Position numbers and translations under genes: made by a program. Of a DNA stretch of 64,000 bases, positions 54,828 to 64,000 are shown one piece after another. The stretch's first letter is position 1; each line of letters begins with the position of its first letter. Source of the DNA: Pelagibaculum spongiae (GTDB taxonomy: Bacteria; Pseudomonadota; Gammaproteobacteria; Enterobacterales; Pelagibaculaceae); the NCBI RefSeq assembly GCF_003097315.1, contig NZ_QDDL01000001.1:372001-436000 (forward strand). Reading direction: 5' to 3'. The notes under the pieces were generated by a model. The model saw only the letters and a program-made list of their open reading frames with translations, searched no databases and was not told the DNA's origin.

Positions 54828-55835
54828 CTACTTCGCTTCCATCAGCGCTTTAGCAGTGTCTAACATACGGCAGGAGAAAGCCCACTCGTTGTCGTACCAG
54901 CTCATTACCTTAACCAGACGGCCTTGTACTCGAGTTTGAGTCGCGTCAAAGTTTGAAGAGAATGCGCTGTGATTGAAGTCGATTGAAACTAATGGCTTAG
55001 TGTTTACGTGTAACACTTTACCCATGTTGCCCTGACCCATTGCTTTTTCGATGATTGCATTCACTTCTTCAACCGTCGTGTCACGGCCAGAGATGAAGTT
55101 CAAGTCAATCAAAGAAACGTTAGCAGTAGGAACACGAACCGCCATACCTGCAAACTTACCTTGCAGCTCTGGTACTACCAGGCCAACCGCCTCTGCAGCG
55201 CCGGTTTTGGTAGGGATCATGTTCAGGCCTGCCGCACGTGCACGGTACAAGTCAGTGTGATAAACGTCAGTTAGCACTTGGTCGTTAGTGTAAGCGTGGA
55301 TGGTGGTCATCACGCCAGACTCAATGCCCAACTCGTCGTTTAATGGCTTAGCGATTGGTGCCAGGCAGTTTGTAGTACAAGACGCGTTAGAGATAACGGT
55401 CATGTCTGCAGTTATTTCGCTTTCGTTAACGCCATATACGATGGTCGCGTCAACATTTTGCCCTGGAGCTGAAACGATGACTTTCTTAGCGCCAGCATCG
55501 ATGTGTGCCTGGCAAGCTTCTTTAGAGCGGAAAATACCGGTACATTCCAGAACAACGTCAACTTCCAGCTCAGCCCATGGCAATAAAGCAGGATCACGTT
55601 GAGCGAAGATCTTAACTTCATGACCCGCGATCATCAGTGCGTCGTCAGTCGCAGTTACGGTTTCAGCGAAACGGCCGTGAACGGTGTCATACTGGGTCAG
55701 GTGCGCATTGGTTTTCGCATCACCCAAATCGTTGATAGCAACGATACGGAATTCTTCTGTGCGGCCGTTTTCATATAAAGAACGCAGTACGTTGCGACCG
55801 ATACGACCATAACCATTAATTGCAATTTTAATCAT
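54828..55835 (-). CDS. gap: Glyceraldehyde-3-phosphate dehydrogenase
   Basis: 335 residues. Oxidative phosphorylation of glyceraldehyde 3-phosphate with NAD. Rossmann motif '[19 protein letters not shown]'; the Asp in 'VAINDLGD' favours NAD over NADP. Active-site Cys in '[20 protein letters not shown]' (about residue 151) and His in '[12 protein letters not shown]' (about 178). '[11 protein letters not shown]' is the type found in gammaproteobacterial Gap proteins and differs from the Epd pattern. It has its own terminator and lies next to, but is transcribed separately from, pfkA. Confidence 0.96.
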   Translation of the reverse strand: MIKIAINGYGRIGRNVLRSLYENGRTEEFRIVAINDLGDAKTNAHLTQYDTVHGRFAETVTATDDALMIAGHEVKIFAQRDPALLPWAELEVDVVLECTGIFRSKEACQAHIDAGAKKVIVSAPGQNVDATIVYGVNESEITADMTVISNASCTTNCLAPIAKPLNDELGIESGVMTTIHAYTNDQVLTDVYHTDLYRARAAGLNMIPTKTGAAEAVGLVVPELQGKFAGMAVRVPTANVSLIDLNFISGRDTTVEEVNAIIEKAMGQGNMGKVLHVNTKPLVSIDFNHSAFSSNFDATQTRVQGRLVKVMSWYDNEWAFSCRMLDTAKALMEAK

Positions 55836-56338
55836 CTATCCGCTCTCTCATCTAACAAATCCAGCCCACCACCACTAATGACCAGCTTTGCACTGGACGC
55901 GATAGATTCGGGCAAACCAGCCAATACCGAGAAGTCATCAAATAACCAAAGTCGATATTCACTATTGAGATGCAGATTTTAGCCTAGTTTGAGACGACTT
56001 CCCTTGATCAAAGATGGTGTAAACGTTGTCGAAACTCATGAAAGACTTGGCAACAAATAGGTTAGCGACTTTCATTTAGCTCGGTAACAAAAAACCTGAC
56101 AGTTTGCGCCATAAAAATAACCTCTTGAAATTATAAGATTAAAAAAAACAATCAGTCATGGAAAAAATTCTTCTACCTTTATCAGTTGCCAATAAAAACC
56201 AAGTCAGAATATTCAAAGACCAAGAAATTGACTCAAATCAAGCAAGACAAAGCTAACACTCAATAACACTTTAGCTCAGCTCAATTTAGCCGATAAGAGC
56301 GCATAAGCTTTACATCAAACCTATTAGAGTGTTGAAAA
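55836..56338. other. Divergent promoter region of gap and the chemoreceptor
   Basis: 500 bp without a gene. A near-consensus FNR box lies at 56228-56241. A CTTGATCAAAG palindrome is at 56003-56013. Confidence 0.5.
56228..56241. promoter_or_regulatory. FNR/ANR-type box, one mismatch
   Basis: TTGACTCAAATCAA matches TTGAT-N4-ATCAA except for C at position 5. It lies 98 bp upstream of the chemoreceptor ATG. Confidence 0.4.
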
Positions 56339-58234
56339 ATGCGCCTGGGATTCAAAGAAAAAATCATCTTGTCATCAGCTTTATTAGTCGTTTTAGCGCT
56401 AGTGGTTTCTAACTGGATGGCTTTTGACAATTTTAAACAAGAAAAAATAAAAAGCATTGAGACTCTGTCTCAACAAATCATGACTTCTGAAGCACAAAGC
56501 ATCAAGAGCTGGCTGAATGATAAAGCTCGCGTCACTGAACAGTCGGTTGCATTTTATAACCAGAATCGCACGGCAGCCAGCTATGTAGATACAGCTAAGG
56601 CCATTACTAACATTTCAGGAATTTCAAACCTAATCGCCGCTTATGACGATGACACAGCTTATGGTGCTGTTGGCGGCGACAACGGCGTATTTCCGCTAAG
56701 CTATCGTCCGACTGGCCGTGCTTGGTATCAATTAGGTCGTCGCTCAGGCCGAACCGCAATGACTGAAATTTATACCGATTCCATTACCGGAAAACCGGTG
56801 ATTAGTCTTGTCACACCAACCCTGCGCGGCGTAGTTTTAGCGGATGTCTATCTCGACCGGTTAACTGAAATTGTTAAAGGTATCGACCTAAATGGCGGTA
56901 TTGCAGCCATTTACGACAGCAAGGGCAGAACCATTGCTTCGACTGGTGAAGCCGATAAACCTGGGCAACAGCTAGGGCAACACCCTGAATTAGCTGAATT
57001 GCAACGTGTCATGTTACAACGACAAACCAATCAATTTGAATTTGTACTCGGCGGCGTTGATAAAATTGCCTATATTAAACCGATTCAACAATTTGATGGT
57101 AGCTATTGGTATTTATTAATTGGTGTTGATAAGGACGTCGCTTACGCCGAGGTTACCCAAGCACTTAATGCATCAATTACCAGCTCTCTGATTTTAATCA
57201 TTCTGTCGATGATTGCGATTGTCTTGATTCTGAATATTCTCTATCGACCCATTACTTCATTAAAACAAATGGCTGTTTCATTAGGCCAAGGCTCGGGTGA
57301 TTTAACTCGCCGCCTAGAAGTAAATAGTCAGGATGATTTAGGGCAGATCGCTTTGGGTATTAATAGCTTTATTGAAAAACTGCAAAGCATGATGCTGGAA
57401 ATCGATCAAGCAAGTGTTCATATCTCAGCTGAAATTAACTCACTTAAACAACAAAATCAGCATAACCAGAAAATCCTAACCGCCCATGTTGCAGAAACCG
57501 AACAGGTCGTTGCTGCAGTCACTGAAATGAATGCCACCGCAGAAAATGTTGCCAAGAGCGCAACCGATACTGCCAGCTTTACCAACTCGGCCAATAATGA
57601 ATCGGCCCAATCACAAAAAGTAGTTGAACAGTCAGTACAAAGCGTTGCTGACCTAGTCGGTGAAGTCGATTCGATGTCGCAATCGATCGAATCAATGAGC
57701 CAAGATACCCACCAGATCAGCTCAGTATTAGAAGTGATCGGCAGCATTGCCGAACAAACGAATTTATTAGCATTAAATGCGGCGATTGAAGCGGCACGTG
57801 CCGGTGAACAAGGTCGCGGTTTTGCAGTCGTTGCCGATGAGGTAAGAGCGCTGGCTGCTAGAACCCAGCAAAGCACTTCTGAAATTAATGAAATGCTAGC
57901 CCGCTTAAATAACGGTTCTGCCAGCATGGTTAATGCGATGGATAAAACCCGTCAAAGTTGTCAACAAACCGCCGAAGTGACTTCAGATGTTTCCGGCAGC
58001 TTGGATTCAATGAGTGGCAGCATTAAACAAATTGATGAATTGAGCTCACAAATTGCCGTCGCAGCAGAAGAACAAAGCGCCGTTTCTGATGAAATTAGTC
58101 GCAACTTGAATCGAATCAGTGAAATGGTGGCGCAGTTAGAACAAAGCGGCCAACAAGCCAACAGTAACACCCAACAATTGGCCAGCTGCAACGATCAGTT
58201 AAATAGCTTGGTTAAACAGTTCAAATTGTCTTAA
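56339..58234 (+). CDS. Methyl-accepting chemotaxis protein
   Basis: 631 residues. TM1 about 9-28, periplasmic sensor of dCache type about 35-275 ('[39 protein letters not shown]' is the Cache pattern), TM2 about 283-303, HAMP about 305-355 ('[25 protein letters not shown]'), then the methyl-accepting signalling domain. The hairpin tip is '[40 protein letters not shown]'. It relays ligand binding to CheA/CheW. The ligand is unknown; dCache sensors often bind amino acids or carboxylates. Monocistronic with its own terminator. Confidence 0.95.
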   Translation: MRLGFKEKIILSSALLVVLALVVSNWMAFDNFKQEKIKSIETLSQQIMTSEAQSIKSWLNDKARVTEQSVAFYNQNRTAASYVDTAKAITNISGISNLIAAYDDDTAYGAVGGDNGVFPLSYRPTGRAWYQLGRRSGRTAMTEIYTDSITGKPVISLVTPTLRGVVLADVYLDRLTEIVKGIDLNGGIAAIYDSKGRTIASTGEADKPGQQLGQHPELAELQRVMLQRQTNQFEFVLGGVDKIAYIKPIQQFDGSYWYLLIGVDKDVAYAEVTQALNASITSSLILIILSMIAIVLILNILYRPITSLKQMAVSLGQGSGDLTRRLEVNSQDDLGQIALGINSFIEKLQSMMLEIDQASVHISAEINSLKQQNQHNQKILTAHVAETEQVVAAVTEMNATAENVAKSATDTASFTNSANNESAQSQKVVEQSVQSVADLVGEVDSMSQSIESMSQDTHQISSVLEVIGSIAEQTNLLALNAAIEAARAGEQGRGFAVVADEVRALAARTQQSTSEINEMLARLNNGSASMVNAMDKTRQSCQQTAEVTSDVSGSLDSMSGSIKQIDELSSQIAVAAEEQSAVSDEISRNLNRISEMVAQLEQSGQQANSNTQQLASCNDQLNSLVKQFKLS

Positions 58235-58279
58235 CCAACTCATTATTATAGACAAAACCTTTTATCTCGAAACATAACC

Positions 58280-58316
58280 AGCCGCGAATGATTCAGCTAT
58301 CATTCGCGGTTTTTCT
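58280..58316 (+). terminator. Intrinsic terminator
   Basis: Perfect stem CCGCGAATGAT / ATCATTCGCGG with a TCAGCT loop and five T, 47 bp after the chemoreceptor stop. Confidence 0.92.
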
Positions 58317-58473
58317 ATATGAAACTGCTAAACCTGATACAACTCTTCTTTTACATGATGACTGACAATTTTTACCAGCCAATTTTCAATAACAATGTCA
58401 CTATATTTGTTGGAACCGCTGCATGAGCACGGGCACTGACAACCTTCTCTGAACATGAGTCGAGAATACAAAC

Positions 58474-59670
58474 ATGAGTAAGTCATCTTTCTATAGCCAA
58501 ATCCAAAATCAGCTCGAAGACCTTAAAGAACAGGGTCTTTATAAAGATGAGCGGGTGATTACTTCCCAGCAGCAGGCTGCCATTCAAGTCAGCAGCGGCG
58601 AGCAGGTACTGAACTTTTGCGCCAACAACTATTTGGGATTAGCCAATCACCCTGAACTGATCAAGGCCGGCCAGCAAGCTTTTGAAAAATATGGCTATGG
58701 CATGGCATCAGTTCGCTTTATCTGCGGCACCCAAGATGTACATAAAGAGCTAGAGCAAAAGATCTCTGAATTCCTCGGCATGGAAGATACTATTCTTTAT
58801 TCTTCTTGCTTTGATGCCAACGGCGGTTTATTCGAAACCTTGCTTGGCCCAGAAGATGCGATTATTTCTGATGCATTAAACCATGCTTCAATTATCGACG
58901 GTGTTCGCTTATCAAAAACCAAGCGCTTCCGTTATGCCAACAACGATCTGACCGATTTAGAAGTTCAGTTAAAAGCTGCCGATGAAGCAGGCGCTCGCCA
59001 TAAGTTGATTGCCACTGACGGCGTATTCTCAATGGATGGCATTATTGCTGATTTAAAAGGTATTTGTGATCTAGCAGATAAATACAACGCATTAGTGATG
59101 GTTGATGATTCACACGCGGTGGGCTTTATTGGTGAAAACGGCCGCGGCACCCACGAATACTGCGATGTAATGGATCGAGTAGACATCATCACAGGTACCC
59201 TGGGCAAAGCTTTAGGTGGCGCGTCTGGCGGCTACACTTCTGCTAAAAAAGAAGTCATCGACTGGTTGCGTAACCGTTCACGCCCTTACCTATTTTCAAA
59301 TACCTTGGCACCAGCTATTGCCGGTGGTTCTATCAAGGTACTTGAATTACTTAGTCAGGGTAGCGATTTACGCAAGAAATTAAAAGACAACAGCGCCTAC
59401 TTCCGTAGCGAAATGCAGCAGCGTGGCTTTACCTTAGCCGGTAAAGATCATGCGATTATTCCAGTGATGCTGGGTGACGCAAAGCTAGCGAAGAGCTTTG
59501 CTGAAAAAATGCTGGCTGAAGGCATTTATGTTGTTAATTTCAGTTTCCCAGTGGTGCCAAAAGGGCAAGCGCGTATTCGTACTCAAATGTCAGCAGCTCA
59601 CGATAAATCTCATATCGACCGAGCCATTGCAGCATTTGAAAAAATCGGCCGTGAACTGGGCGTTATTTAA
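58474..59670 (+). CDS. kbl: Glycine C-acetyltransferase (2-amino-3-ketobutyrate CoA ligase)
   Basis: 398 residues. A PLP enzyme that cleaves 2-amino-3-oxobutyrate with CoA into glycine and acetyl-CoA, the second step of threonine degradation. Motifs: '[16 protein letters not shown]', '[20 protein letters not shown]', '[14 protein letters not shown]', '[18 protein letters not shown]' and the PLP-lysine in '[16 protein letters not shown]'. It is 36 bp upstream of tdh and co-transcribed with it. Substrate is supplied by the tdh product. Confidence 0.98.
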   Translation: MSKSSFYSQIQNQLEDLKEQGLYKDERVITSQQQAAIQVSSGEQVLNFCANNYLGLANHPELIKAGQQAFEKYGYGMASVRFICGTQDVHKELEQKISEFLGMEDTILYSSCFDANGGLFETLLGPEDAIISDALNHASIIDGVRLSKTKRFRYANNDLTDLEVQLKAADEAGARHKLIATDGVFSMDGIIADLKGICDLADKYNALVMVDDSHAVGFIGENGRGTHEYCDVMDRVDIITGTLGKALGGASGGYTSAKKEVIDWLRNRSRPYLFSNTLAPAIAGGSIKVLELLSQGSDLRKKLKDNSAYFRSEMQQRGFTLAGKDHAIIPVMLGDAKLAKSFAEKMLAEGIYVVNFSFPVVPKGQARIRTQMSAAHDKSHIDRAIAAFEKIGRELGVI

Positions 59671-59706
59671 ACCGTAATCAGTTAATTATTTTAAGGAAGT
59701 ATTACG

Positions 59707-60735
59707 ATGAAAACCCTTGCCAAATTACATGGTGAGAAAGGCATCTGGATGGACGATAAACCCGTCCCCGAAGTTGGTCACAACGATGTCTTGATCAAAA
59801 TTAAAAAGACCGCTATTTGCGGTACTGACATCCATATCTACAACTGGGATGAATGGTCGCAAAAAACCATTCCTCTTGGAATGACCGTCGGCCATGAATT
59901 CGCCGGTGAAATTGTTGAATTAGGTTCTGAAGTTGCTGGCTTGAAAATTGGTCAGCGCGTTTCTGGTGAAGGTCATTTAATTTGCGGCCATTGCCGTAAT
60001 TGCCGCGCAGGCCGCCGCCATTTATGCATTAACACTAAGGGTGTTGGTGTTAACCGTGAAGGTGCTTTTGCTGAATACTTATGTATTCCTGCGGTCAATG
60101 TTTATCCACTGCCCGATGATATCAGCGATGATATGGCCAGTGTATTTGACCCGTTTGGTAATGCAGTCCACACCGCCCTTTCATTTGATATGGTCGGTGA
60201 AGATGTATTAATTACTGGTGCAGGGCCAATCGGCATCATGGCAACTGCCATCGCACGTCACGCTGGTGCTCGCCATGTGGTGATTACTGATGTAAATGAA
60301 TACCGGTTAGATCTGGCACGTAAGATGGGTGCGGTAACCCGTGCGGTTAACGTGGCCACTGAAAATCTTGATGACGTGATGGCCGAGCTGGGTATGAAAG
60401 AAGGTTTTGATGTCGGCATGGAAATGTCTGGCAATGGCCAGGCATTTCAACAAATGTTAGAGCGCATGGAACACGGCGGTAAAATTTCTCTGCTAGGCAT
60501 TCCTGCAAAAGACACCACCATCGACTGGAATTTGGTGATCTTTAAAATGCTGACCATTAAAGGTATCTATGGCCGAGAAATGTTTGAAACCTGGTACAAA
60601 ATGACCAGTATGCTTCAGTCAGGTTTAGATATTTCTCCGATTATTACCCACCACTTCAAAGTCGATGACTACAAAGAAGCCTTTGAGGTCATGGCTAGCG
60701 GTAAAGCCGGTAAAGTGGTTCTGGATTGGACCTAA
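59707..60735 (+). CDS. tdh: L-threonine 3-dehydrogenase
   Basis: 342 residues. Zinc-dependent medium-chain dehydrogenase that oxidises threonine to 2-amino-3-oxobutyrate with NAD. Catalytic zinc ligands are Cys in '[16 protein letters not shown]' and His-Glu in '[13 protein letters not shown]'. The structural zinc is held by the four Cys of '[17 protein letters not shown]'. NAD-binding '[21 protein letters not shown]' lies in the middle. It forms the kbl-tdh operon, in the same order as in E. coli. Confidence 0.98.
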   Translation: MKTLAKLHGEKGIWMDDKPVPEVGHNDVLIKIKKTAICGTDIHIYNWDEWSQKTIPLGMTVGHEFAGEIVELGSEVAGLKIGQRVSGEGHLICGHCRNCRAGRRHLCINTKGVGVNREGAFAEYLCIPAVNVYPLPDDISDDMASVFDPFGNAVHTALSFDMVGEDVLITGAGPIGIMATAIARHAGARHVVITDVNEYRLDLARKMGAVTRAVNVATENLDDVMAELGMKEGFDVGMEMSGNGQAFQQMLERMEHGGKISLLGIPAKDTTIDWNLVIFKMLTIKGIYGREMFETWYKMTSMLQSGLDISPIITHHFKVDDYKEAFEVMASGKAGKVVLDWT

Positions 60736-60803
60736 ACTATTGGTTTTTACTGATGCGTTTTATTGATTAGCTTTCACTGATTTCTAATTGGCTTAAGCGC
60801 AAT

Positions 60804-60838
60804 CAAAAAGCCTGGTAAATTTACTGGGCTTTTTTATG
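60804..60838 (+). terminator. kbl-tdh terminator
   Basis: Stem AAAAAGCCTGGTAAA / TTTACTGGGCTTTTTT with a mismatch in the middle, 70 bp after tdh. Confidence 0.8.
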
Positions 60839-60942
60839 CTCAAAATTAACCAGAACTCCCCTTCATCGGCAGTATCAAAACCAATCTCAAGATACATCTG
60901 GCAAGATACTTTAGAAATAACACATTAGATTTATCTAATAAA

Positions 60943-60956
60943 TTGACGCAGATCAA
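60943..60956. promoter_or_regulatory. FNR/ANR-type box upstream of the octaheme cytochrome
   Basis: TTGACGCAGATCAA, one mismatch to TTGAT-N4-ATCAA and sharing its GCAG spacer with the perfect site at 21906. It is centred about 70 bp before the ATG of the octaheme cytochrome gene, a position compatible with activation by FNR. Confidence 0.65.
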
Positions 60957-61019
60957 ATTAACCATATCAATAGCGCTTTAACATCACCGGTAACTTCTCT
61001 TTGTCAAAGGACATCCCTG

Positions 61020-62654
61020 ATGCATAGCAGAGTGAATAAACCTTTAAAATATTTATTATTGTCGCTTGGCAAAATCAATCATTTTTTTGCTTTGCTACTC
61101 GTTTTTGTTGTTTTCTTTTCATTACCACTTCAGGCATCTACTGCTGATCACCGCCAGTTTGAGCAACTAAAAGGCCCATTTAAAACCGGCCCTGATGTGA
61201 CTAAAGCCTGCCTTGAATGCCATACCGAAGCTTCAAGCCAAGTACATAAAAGCATTCACTGGAACTGGAAAATCAACCCAGCAAAATTTTCTAGTGATCA
61301 ATTAATTACCGCTGAAAATGCGCCGGGAAAAGACAACATAATTAATAATTTTTGCATGGCGGTAAAAACGAATGAAGCCCGCTGCACTAGCTGCCATGCA
61401 GGGTATGGCTGGAAGGATGATGGTTTTGATTTTTCAGATCAAAGCCGAGTTGACTGCCTTGCATGCCATGACACCACCGGCAAATATAAAAAATTCCCGA
61501 CTGATGCTGGCCACCCCAATTATCAGGCAAAAGAATGGCCAGCAAAATCTGGCAAGATTCGCCCAGCCGTCGATTTAGTCAATGTGGCACAGCATGTGGG
61601 TGATCCAAAACGAGAGAACTGCGGCGCTTGCCATTTCTATGGCGGCGGCGGTGATGGGGTAAAACATGGTGATCTGGACTCCAGTTTGAAGCAACCAGAT
61701 TTCGAGTTAGATGTGCATATGGATGAAGATGGCTTAAATTTCAGCTGTCAGAATTGCCATACCACCGAGTCACACCAAACAGCAGGTAGCCGATTGGTGA
61801 TGAATGCTAAAGACAACAACGGCATAGATATACCTGGTCATAGTAAAGGCGGACGCGCCAGCTGCGAATCTTGCCACGATCAAACACCCCACAAAGGTGA
61901 TGCAGCCGAAAAACTGAATCAGCACACAGAAAAAGTAGCCTGTGAAACCTGCCATATTCCCGAGTTTGCTCGGCAGCGAAAAACCAAAGTGTTTTGGGAT
62001 TGGTCAACCGCAGGAAACAGCAAGAAAATGATTAAAGATGATGAAGGCTATATTACTTATCACCCTAAAAAAGGTGATTTTAAATGGCAACGAAATGTTC
62101 AACCTGAATATTTCTGGTTCAATGGAAAAACCGATTACACATTAATTGGTGAAAAAACCACTAAAAATGAAGATGGTTCAGTTGACCTAGTTAAGCTACA
62201 AGGTAACGCCGCCGATCCAGAAGCGCGTATTTGGCCATTTAAAGTGATGCGTAGTGTCACGCCCAGAGATGCAGTAACTGAGCAAATGATTGTTCCGCAC
62301 TTATTTGGTAAAGATGAAAATGCTTTTTGGAAACACTTCAACTGGGATAAAGCCGCCAAAACAGGCATGAAAGCGGCCGGACAACCTTATAGTGGCCAAC
62401 TGGAATTTGTCTCATCCACTTATTTGTTTCCAATTACTCATATGGTTGCCCCGGCAGAAAATGCGCTCGACTGTCAGCAGTGCCATCAACAGAAAAACAG
62501 CCGACTGGCAAAGCTAACGGATATGTATTTACCCGGCAGAGATTCCTTTAGCTGGCTAGATACAACCGGTTGGTTGTTAGTTTTACTAACACTAGCTGGC
62601 GTCCTAGCTCACGGGTTATTTAGAGTGGTTCGTAGCAGTTCAAAGGAGCAATAA
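61020..62654 (+). CDS. Octaheme c-type cytochrome, tetrathionate-reductase (OTR) family
   Basis: 544 residues. An N-terminal signal/anchor ends around 'SLPLQASTADHRQ'. Eight CxxCH haem motifs are present: CLECH, CTSCH, CLACH, CGACH, CQNCH, CESCH, CETCH, CQQCH. 'RENCGACHFYGGGGDGVKHGDLDSSL' and 'KVACETCHIPEFARQRKTKVFWDWS' match the 'tetrathionate reductase family octaheme cytochrome' group (OTR-like, known from Shewanella). A C-terminal membrane helix ('DTTGWLLVLLTLAGVLAHGLF') anchors it. The family reduces tetrathionate, nitrite or hydroxylamine in vitro; the true substrate is uncertain. The AAAGGA ribosome site fits ATG 61020. Operon with the cytochrome b 1 bp downstream. Confidence 0.93.
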   Translation: MHSRVNKPLKYLLLSLGKINHFFALLLVFVVFFSLPLQASTADHRQFEQLKGPFKTGPDVTKACLECHTEASSQVHKSIHWNWKINPAKFSSDQLITAENAPGKDNIINNFCMAVKTNEARCTSCHAGYGWKDDGFDFSDQSRVDCLACHDTTGKYKKFPTDAGHPNYQAKEWPAKSGKIRPAVDLVNVAQHVGDPKRENCGACHFYGGGGDGVKHGDLDSSLKQPDFELDVHMDEDGLNFSCQNCHTTESHQTAGSRLVMNAKDNNGIDIPGHSKGGRASCESCHDQTPHKGDAAEKLNQHTEKVACETCHIPEFARQRKTKVFWDWSTAGNSKKMIKDDEGYITYHPKKGDFKWQRNVQPEYFWFNGKTDYTLIGEKTTKNEDGSVDLVKLQGNAADPEARIWPFKVMRSVTPRDAVTEQMIVPHLFGKDENAFWKHFNWDKAAKTGMKAAGQPYSGQLEFVSSTYLFPITHMVAPAENALDCQQCHQQKNSRLAKLTDMYLPGRDSFSWLDTTGWLLVLLTLAGVLAHGLFRVVRSSSKEQ

Positions 62655-62655
62655 C

Positions 62656-63267
62656 ATGAAACAAGCATTGATTTTTACTCGCTTTGAACGCTTTTGGCAT
62701 GGCTCACAAATGCTGATGATTTTTGCCTTATTGGCGAGTGGCTTTGAAATTCATGGCAGTTATCAATTGCTGGGATTTAAACAAGCGGTAATGATTCATG
62801 AAATTACTGCTTGGATATTAATCGGTCTCTGGGTATTCGCTTTGTTTTGGCATTTAACCACCGGACAATGGCGCCATTATGTGCCGACTAGCTATCAATT
62901 AAATGATGTTATTCGCTTTTATATGGTGGGTATTTTTAAAGGAGAAAACCACCCTTACCGTCGCAAGCGCTGGGCCAAACATAATCCACTGCAGAGACTG
63001 GCCTATCTAGGATTAAAAATGCTGCTGCTACCACTGATATGGGGTAGCGGACTGTTTTACATGTTCTACGGACTATGGATGGGCACCGGTGCACACCAAG
63101 CGCTGCCCATTATCGCCGGGCTGCATACTGCCGGTGCATTTTTAATGCTGGTTTTCGTAATAGGTCATATTTACTTAACCACCACCGGCGAAACACCCAC
63201 CGAACACATTAAATCGATGGTCACTGGATATGCTGAAATTGAAGAGGACGAAAACGAGAAAGAGTAA
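62656..63267 (+). CDS. Membrane cytochrome b subunit (b561/PhsC-like)
   Basis: 203 residues with four membrane helices. Haem-ligand candidates are His in 'FERFWHGSQML', 'VMIHEITAWILIGLWVFALFWHL', 'IAGLHTAGAF' and 'VIGHIYLTTTGETPTEHI'. The pattern is that of di-haem cytochrome b subunits which oxidise quinol and pass electrons to periplasmic reductases. It begins one base after the stop of the octaheme cytochrome, so it is translationally coupled. It is the likely quinol-oxidising partner. The acidic tail 'EIEEDENEKE' is cytoplasmic. Confidence 0.92.
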   Translation: MKQALIFTRFERFWHGSQMLMIFALLASGFEIHGSYQLLGFKQAVMIHEITAWILIGLWVFALFWHLTTGQWRHYVPTSYQLNDVIRFYMVGIFKGENHPYRRKRWAKHNPLQRLAYLGLKMLLLPLIWGSGLFYMFYGLWMGTGAHQALPIIAGLHTAGAFLMLVFVIGHIYLTTTGETPTEHIKSMVTGYAEIEEDENEKE

Positions 63268-63311
63268 TCCAAGTTGGTACATTTTTTCATCAGCACTGCT
63301 CAGCTGAGCAA

Positions 63312-63348
63312 CGGCAAGCATCCCCCCATATGATGCTTGCTTTTTTTA
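63312..63348 (+). terminator. Terminator of the cytochrome operon
   Basis: Stem GCAAGCATC / GATGCTTGC, loop CCCCCATAT, seven T. 45 bp after the cytochrome b stop. Confidence 0.92.
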
Positions 63349-64000
63349 TCAAGATACACATAGCCGAAACTGGAAGCTTTGTGAGTATACTTTTTTGCTA
63401 AAAACTCAAAACTGACTGGGAGCGCACGACTAAATAGAAGGGCAAGATGCCCAGAGTAGGATGACGCAGGCGCTAAAATCGTAATTTAGGAGATGGGGTG
63501 ACGCAGACAGAAAATGTTCCCAACATTTGTTCTGCATTTCCTCCTTCCTTGGAGGTCACGCACAAGCCGAAGCGGCTTGCTTTAAAATGCGATAGCGTTT
63601 GAAATTATCATAAGAATCAACTGTGCCTTCGACACCTTGCAGGCGAGCTGCCTGCGCTCCCAGTGATATTTTGAGCCTAAAAACCTTCGCCAAATTCTTA
63701 GCTACAGCTGGTATGACCGCTGTTGTGGTGTTTTTTAAAGCAGCTGTCTCTTTATGCTCAATGCGGAATTTTATTTGGATTTCAGACAAAGCAACCTTTA
63801 ACCTGTAAATTATGACCGTTAGATTTACTCTTGATAAATCACTTCACCACTCTGCATAGTGCTTCCTTATTTGGTGATTTTTTGTTGCAAGATTGTCAAT
63901 TAAATTAAACAACATTGGCAACCAAAGAGCGTTGGCTAGCCGATTGAATTTGTACCCCTCTCTGCAAGAAACTGATTAACCAGAGGCCCCCTACCTCTGG
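63349..64000. other. Right-edge region, no firm gene
   Basis: A minus-strand frame of 77 codons (63556-63789, TTG start, 'IEHKETAALKNTTTAVIPAV') has no recognised family and a weak start; it could be a small gene or remnant. TGACGCAG is repeated at 63463 and 63500. The last 21 bases form CCAGAGG…CCTCTGG, a hairpin that may be a terminator of a gene beyond the window. Confidence 0.4.

Noticed and set aside
56003-56013. CTTGATCAAAG near gap as an FNR box
   Set aside because: The half-sites lack the 4-base spacer of the FNR consensus.

Overview
The window is chromosomal DNA of a moderately AT-rich gammaproteobacterium. The strongest evidence is the minus-strand block from 38233 to 23193. It runs rlmE, ftsH, folP, glmM, tpiA, secG, tRNA-Leu(GAG), initiator tRNA-Met, rimP, nusA, infB, rbfA, truB, rpsO, pnp. 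This is the Escherichia/Pseudomonas order, with tpiA between glmM and secG as in pseudomonads. A PilV/W/X/Y1 type IV pilus cluster, a phospholipase-D-type PssA, photolyase, ferrochelatase, Tpm and FNR-like boxes fit a free-living, facultatively anaerobic or marine gammaproteobacterium. I cannot name the genus from sequence alone.

Layout. Positions 1-8000 are an accessory island. The minus strand carries a row of small modules. Three of them begin at copies, exactly 142 bp long, of an AT-rich repeat with imperfect inverted ends (1171-1312, 2379-2520, 3858-3999). Just downstream of each repeat, in transcription order, lies a start-less 3' fragment of a reading frame, then a gene that overlaps or closely follows it. 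That is the layout of displaced polymorphic-toxin tails with their immunity genes. A zinc-ribbon gene (broken by a stop codon and an IS5-family element with TTA target duplications) and a DUF5677 gene come before the modules. An attC-like site lies between those two, so part of the island may come from an integron. A complete ISAs1-family element with a perfect 10-bp target duplication follows at 6777-7991.

Positions 8500-23000 hold housekeeping and accessory genes separated by hairpin terminators: photolyase, a CCGSCS-motif peptide, an SDR, a secreted two-domain jelly-roll-like protein, ferrochelatase, a GH19 muramidase/chitinase, a pseudouridine synthase, a LysR/cupin pair and a cold-shock protein. 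A gene-free stretch of about 1.2 kb follows, then a P-loop kinase and several membrane or coiled-coil proteins. Positions 23000-38700 are the translation/transcription core (ribosome maturation, IF2, NusA, RNA turnover, tRNAs, cell-wall precursor, folate, FtsH). Positions 38700-49000 hold an OmpA-like lipoprotein, DeaD helicase, a solitary HicB-like gene and the pilus cluster, which includes a decayed second pilY1. Positions 49000-60800 hold two EamA transporters flanking tpm, then pssA, pfkA, gap, a chemoreceptor and the threonine-degradation pair kbl-tdh. Positions 61000-63300 hold an octaheme cytochrome c with a membrane cytochrome b, behind an FNR-like box.

The best candidate for something undescribed is the repeat-punctuated toxin-tail/immunity array at the left edge. 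It continues beyond the window.
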